From Mycolicibacterium baixiangningiae (GTDB taxonomy: Bacteria > Actinomycetota > Actinomycetes > Mycobacteriales > Mycobacteriaceae), in NCBI RefSeq assembly GCF_016313185.1, contig NZ_CP066218.1, positions 2,418,001-2,482,000 of the forward strand: a stretch of DNA of 64,000 bases, written 5' to 3'. The position numbers were made by a program, and so were the translations under genes. Positions 61,388 through 64,000 of the stretch are shown in pieces. The notes under the pieces were generated by a model. It did not search any database, was not told the origin of the DNA, and worked only from the letters and a program-made list of their open reading frames with translations. Numbering within the stretch: position 1 is the first letter of the stretch; each line of letters starts with the position of its first letter.

Positions 61388-62911
61388 CTACAGCGGCCGC
61401 AGATCGTCCTCGGCGTCGAGCAGCGCCGCGGCACGCAGCGCCAGCCACAGCGCGGCGAGCGCATCCGTGTCGGCGAGGTTGAGGCCGGTCAGTTCCGCGA
61501 TGCGTTTGATCCGGTAGAGCACCGTCTGTCGGTGCACGCAGAGCGCCGTGGCGGTCAGCTGCAACGACCGCTGGTGGCGCAGATAGGCGTCCAGCGTCGC
61601 GACCAGATTGGACTGGTGCTGTTCGTCGTAGGTGCGCAGCGGTGCGAGCACCCGGTCGACGAGGGCCTGGGCGTCGCCGACGTTCGACAGGCCCAGCCAC
61701 GGCTCCTCGCTGCCGTACCGCGACACCGGGATGTCGCGGCGGCTGGCCAGCGAGAACGCCCACGACCCCTCGCGGACTGCTTCCGGGAACCGGCTTATCG
61801 TGGAAAGTCGCGCGCTGATCCCGATGCGCGCCGACGGCCCCAGAGCCCGGGACAGCACACCCTCGAATCCCGACTGGTCGGGCACCAGCGCGTAGAGCAG
61901 ACCCTCCCGTAGCGTGCAGAGATACGGAATACCGTTGCGCCACAGCGAATTATGAATGGTCAGCGCTCGCCCTTCGTCACTGCTCCGCGCCACGACCAGG
62001 ACGGTCGACGGGGGATCGAGGCGCAATTCGCCGAGCCGGGCTTCGACCGCGTGCCGGTCGATGCGGTTCTCCAGCAGGCGCTCCATCAGCGCGGCCCGTT
62101 CGCGCCGTTCGTGTTCGAGCGCCAGTTGCATCTCGGACAGCGCGAGACTGATCACTGTGGCGGTGTGTTGCAACCGAATCGGATCCACCCGTTCGGTGAT
62201 GCGCGGGATCACCACGAGCGCGGCTTCGGGATGGCGCTGGATGTCGGTGAGCATCGCTGCCCGCGTGCCGTCAACGGGCAGCCCGTAGACTCCCGCCGCC
62301 ACGTTGGTCGAGGACTCGGACAACTCGACGACGGCCTCGCGCAGGGCGGGGGCCAGCGGTGAGGTGTCCGGAAACCACGGATCACCGGTCCGGCGATCGC
62401 AGACGTGCAATTCGCAACCGAGTTCCCGGGCAAGCGCGGCAACGAGATTGGCCGGCGGCGAGGCGCTCGCGATGTGCCGCCGCAGCAGGTCGTAGATCCG
62501 CATGGTCCGCGACAACCGGTCTGACTGGTCGAGCAGCGTCGCTTCGGCAACCGCGCGCGAGATCGCCACGAACGGTAGGGGATAGCGGATCCGCAGGACC
62601 GGGAAGCCCAGCTGTTCGCTTCGGCGGGTGAACCGCTGCGTCAACCGTGGGCAGTACATCTTCTCGCCTATCGCCAGTCCCGCGATACCCGACTCCTCGA
62701 GTTTGGTGAGCAGCGCCTCCTGATCGGCGGCGGCTTTCGGGAACGACAGCCCGTTGGTCATCAGCAGTTCGCCGCCGGTGATCCACCGCCAGGGTTCGGG
62801 CAGGTCCGAGGTATGGGTCCAGGACACCGACCGGCCCAGCCCGGCCCCGCCCGAGAGCACCTCCAACCCGAGGTGCGGCGTCTCGACGAGGTCACCGACG
62901 GTGACGGTCAC
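61388..62911 (-). CDS. PucR family transcriptional regulator
   Basis: A 507-residue regulator. Residues about 1-125 are the PucR effector domain (VGDLVETPHLGLEVLSGGAGLGRSVSWTHTSDLPEPWRWITGGELLMTNGLSF). The middle is a GGDEF-like CdaR domain. The C-terminal 65 residues are the PucR helix-turn-helix (LVATLDAYLRHQRSLQLTATALCVHRQTVLYRIKRIAELTGLNL). PucR proteins activate purine, amine or aromatic catabolic and transport genes. GTG 62911. It is divergent from an MFS transporter that it probably controls, and its stop is 2 nt from the pimB' stop. Confidence 0.92.
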   Translation of the reverse strand: MTVTVGDLVETPHLGLEVLSGGAGLGRSVSWTHTSDLPEPWRWITGGELLMTNGLSFPKAAADQEALLTKLEESGIAGLAIGEKMYCPRLTQRFTRRSEQLGFPVLRIRYPLPFVAISRAVAEATLLDQSDRLSRTMRIYDLLRRHIASASPPANLVAALARELGCELHVCDRRTGDPWFPDTSPLAPALREAVVELSESSTNVAAGVYGLPVDGTRAAMLTDIQRHPEAALVVIPRITERVDPIRLQHTATVISLALSEMQLALEHERRERAALMERLLENRIDRHAVEARLGELRLDPPSTVLVVARSSDEGRALTIHNSLWRNGIPYLCTLREGLLYALVPDQSGFEGVLSRALGPSARIGISARLSTISRFPEAVREGSWAFSLASRRDIPVSRYGSEEPWLGLSNVGDAQALVDRVLAPLRTYDEQHQSNLVATLDAYLRHQRSLQLTATALCVHRQTVLYRIKRIAELTGLNLADTDALAALWLALRAAALLDAEDDLRPL

Positions 62912-63005
62912 GCCGGTTGTCGATTGTGCACATGCTCAAACTTCATCGGAGGATTGTGTCAAACGTCGACTCGACACGCATCGGCGCCGCCCGCACGCTG
63001 GGTCA
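62912..63005. promoter_or_regulatory. Divergent control region of the PucR gene and the MFS transporter
   Basis: Contains the palindrome TGTGCACA (62925-62932) and two direct GATTGTG copies (62922-62928 and 62952-62958), 30 bp apart, about three helical turns. These are candidate PucR sites. Confidence 0.4.
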
Positions 63006-64000
63006 ATGCCCCACACCGGTCATGTGATCGACGATGCGCCGATCACCGCATTCCACAAGAAGCTCACGCTGTTCTCCTCAGGCGGGCCGTTCATCGACGG
63101 CTATGCGCTCTCGATCATCGGAGTGGCGCTGATAACGCTCGAGCCCGCGATGGATCTGAGTTCGGTGGAGCTCGGTCTGATCGGCGCGGCCAGCCTGATC
63201 GGGATCTTCGTGGGCGGCGGCCTTTTCGGCTACCTGACCGATCGCATCGGGCGACACCTCATGTACATCGTCGACTTGCTCGCGCTGGCCGTGTTCTCGG
63301 TTCTCTCCGCGTTCGCCGGCGAGCCCTGGCAGATCATCGCGCTGCGGTTCCTCCTGGGTGTGGCGATCGGCGCGGACTACCCGATCGCCACCTCACTGCT
63401 CGCGGAATTCCTGCCCAAGAAGCAGCGTGGCCGGTACCTCGGCGGCATGTTCGTCGTGTGGGCGCTGGGTGCCGCGGTCGCCTACGTCGTCGGATTCCTG
63501 TTGCGCGACTTCGGTCCCGACGCCTGGCGGATCCTGCTGGCGAGCCCGGCGATATTCGCGATCATCACGTTGCTGGCCCGCCTCGGCACGCCGGAGTCAC
63601 CGCGGTGGCTGGTGTCCAAGGGCCGGCGCGAGGAGGCCGACGCGGCGATCAAGCAGGCTTTCGGGCCCCAGTACAGCGTCGACGATCTCACTGAGGAGAA
63701 GGTCGCCACAACGTCGTTCACTCGTGTGTTCACACGTCCCTACCTGCGGCGGACCGTATTCGTCGCGGTGTTCTGGACGGCGCAGGTCATCCCGCTGTTC
63801 GCGGTGTACACGTTCGCGCCGGATTTGATGGCGTCATTCGGCTTGGAAGGCGATTCCAACCTCTACGGCGGCTCGCTCATCATCGCGCTGCTGTTCGTCG
63901 TCGGTGGAATCCCGGGACTGTACCTGGTCGAACGGATCGGCAGGCGCGCCCTGCTCGTGGGGTCGTTCGCGATCATTGCTGCGGCCCTTGCCATTCCAGC
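63006..64000 (+). CDS. MFS transporter, sugar-porter type, truncated by the window end
   Basis: 331 codons are visible from ATG 63006 and the frame is open to the last base. The first helix has FSSGGPFIDGYALSIIGVAL; the loop motif GYLTDRIGRHLMYIVD matches GxxxDRxGRR. RFLLGVAIGADYPIATSLLAEFLPKKQRGR and GTPESPRWLVSKGRREEA are signatures of the sugar-porter and related aromatic acid/H+ symporter families, and VERIGRRALLV is the second-half repeat. Six helices plus part of the second half are present. It is divergent from the PucR regulator, so an uptake system for the regulator's ligand is likely. Confidence 0.88.
   Translation, partial: MPHTGHVIDDAPITAFHKKLTLFSSGGPFIDGYALSIIGVALITLEPAMDLSSVELGLIGAASLIGIFVGGGLFGYLTDRIGRHLMYIVDLLALAVFSVLSAFAGEPWQIIALRFLLGVAIGADYPIATSLLAEFLPKKQRGRYLGGMFVVWALGAAVAYVVGFLLRDFGPDAWRILLASPAIFAIITLLARLGTPESPRWLVSKGRREEADAAIKQAFGPQYSVDDLTEEKVATTSFTRVFTRPYLRRTVFVAVFWTAQVIPLFAVYTFAPDLMASFGLEGDSNLYGGSLIIALLFVVGGIPGLYLVERIGRRALLVGSFAIIAAALAIP

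Overview
This 64 kb window is chromosomal DNA of a mycobacterium. It is high-GC and uses many GTG starts. Many genes have a TANNNT -10 box 6-8 nt before the start codon, which is typical of leaderless mycobacterial mRNAs. Mycobacterium-specific families are present: MmpS3, a WS/DGAT acyltransferase, two CaeA/Hip1-like hydrolases, AdoK, EphD, PimB', an actinobacterial bcc complex and the glnA1/glnE/glnA2 set. From memory, the backbone from the CYTH/CHAD gene to pimB' follows M. tuberculosis Rv2226 to Rv2188c. Extra accessory genes suggest a rapid-growing, Mycolicibacterium-type species; that is inference.

Layout. 1-5.4 kb is accessory: the tail of a flavin reductase, a methyltransferase, an MFS-MarR fusion pump with an operator-like promoter, a CPBP protease, a DHFR-like reductase, a VOC protein and a broken AraC regulator. 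5.46-5.87 kb is rnpB, the RNase P RNA. 5.9-18.2 kb holds CYTH/CHAD, an enoyl-CoA hydratase, panB, a wax ester/TAG synthase, two exported hydrolases, glnA2 and glnE. 18.2-23.4 kb is an apparent insertion of thioesterase, LLM, DoxX, dtd, and SDR-LLM divergent from a LysR gene. glnA1 follows, with a near-perfect double GlnR box upstream. 25-28.1 kb holds an RDD protein, a DUF559 endonuclease-like gene flanked by two matching hairpin elements, and a decayed amidohydrolase. 28.1-39.3 kb is lipoate, 2-oxoacid dehydrogenase and C1 metabolism (lipA, lipB, sucB/dlaT, gcvT), with ephD, pepB and ilvE. 39.4-41.7 kb is cobUTS. 42.5-46.7 kb has an A-type Fe-S carrier, adoK and asnB. 46.8-54.7 kb encodes most of the cytochrome bcc-aa3 supercomplex (ctaC, ctaF, qcrC, qcrA, qcrB, ctaE) around mmpS3. 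54.8-61.4 kb has trpD, a DnaQ/UvrC-type exonuclease, a repeat-rich small protein, ripC, a zincin and pimB'. The end is a PucR regulator divergent from a truncated sugar-porter-type MFS gene.

Themes. Nitrogen assimilation is concentrated here: GlnA1 with its adenylylation tyrosine, the GlnE adenylyltransferase, and GlnA2 without that tyrosine. Lipoate ligation and synthesis sit next to the lipoylated E2 subunit. Cell-envelope functions (RipC, PimB', Hip1-like hydrolases, MmpS3) alternate with respiratory-chain genes.

The most unusual structures are the DUF559 gene bracketed by two ~60-nt hairpins, a second hairpin family with a heptanucleotide array before the qcrB terminator, a 15-bp minisatellite running from the ripC stop codon into the next gene, and a promoter-embedded palindrome pair ahead of the MFS-MarR fusion.
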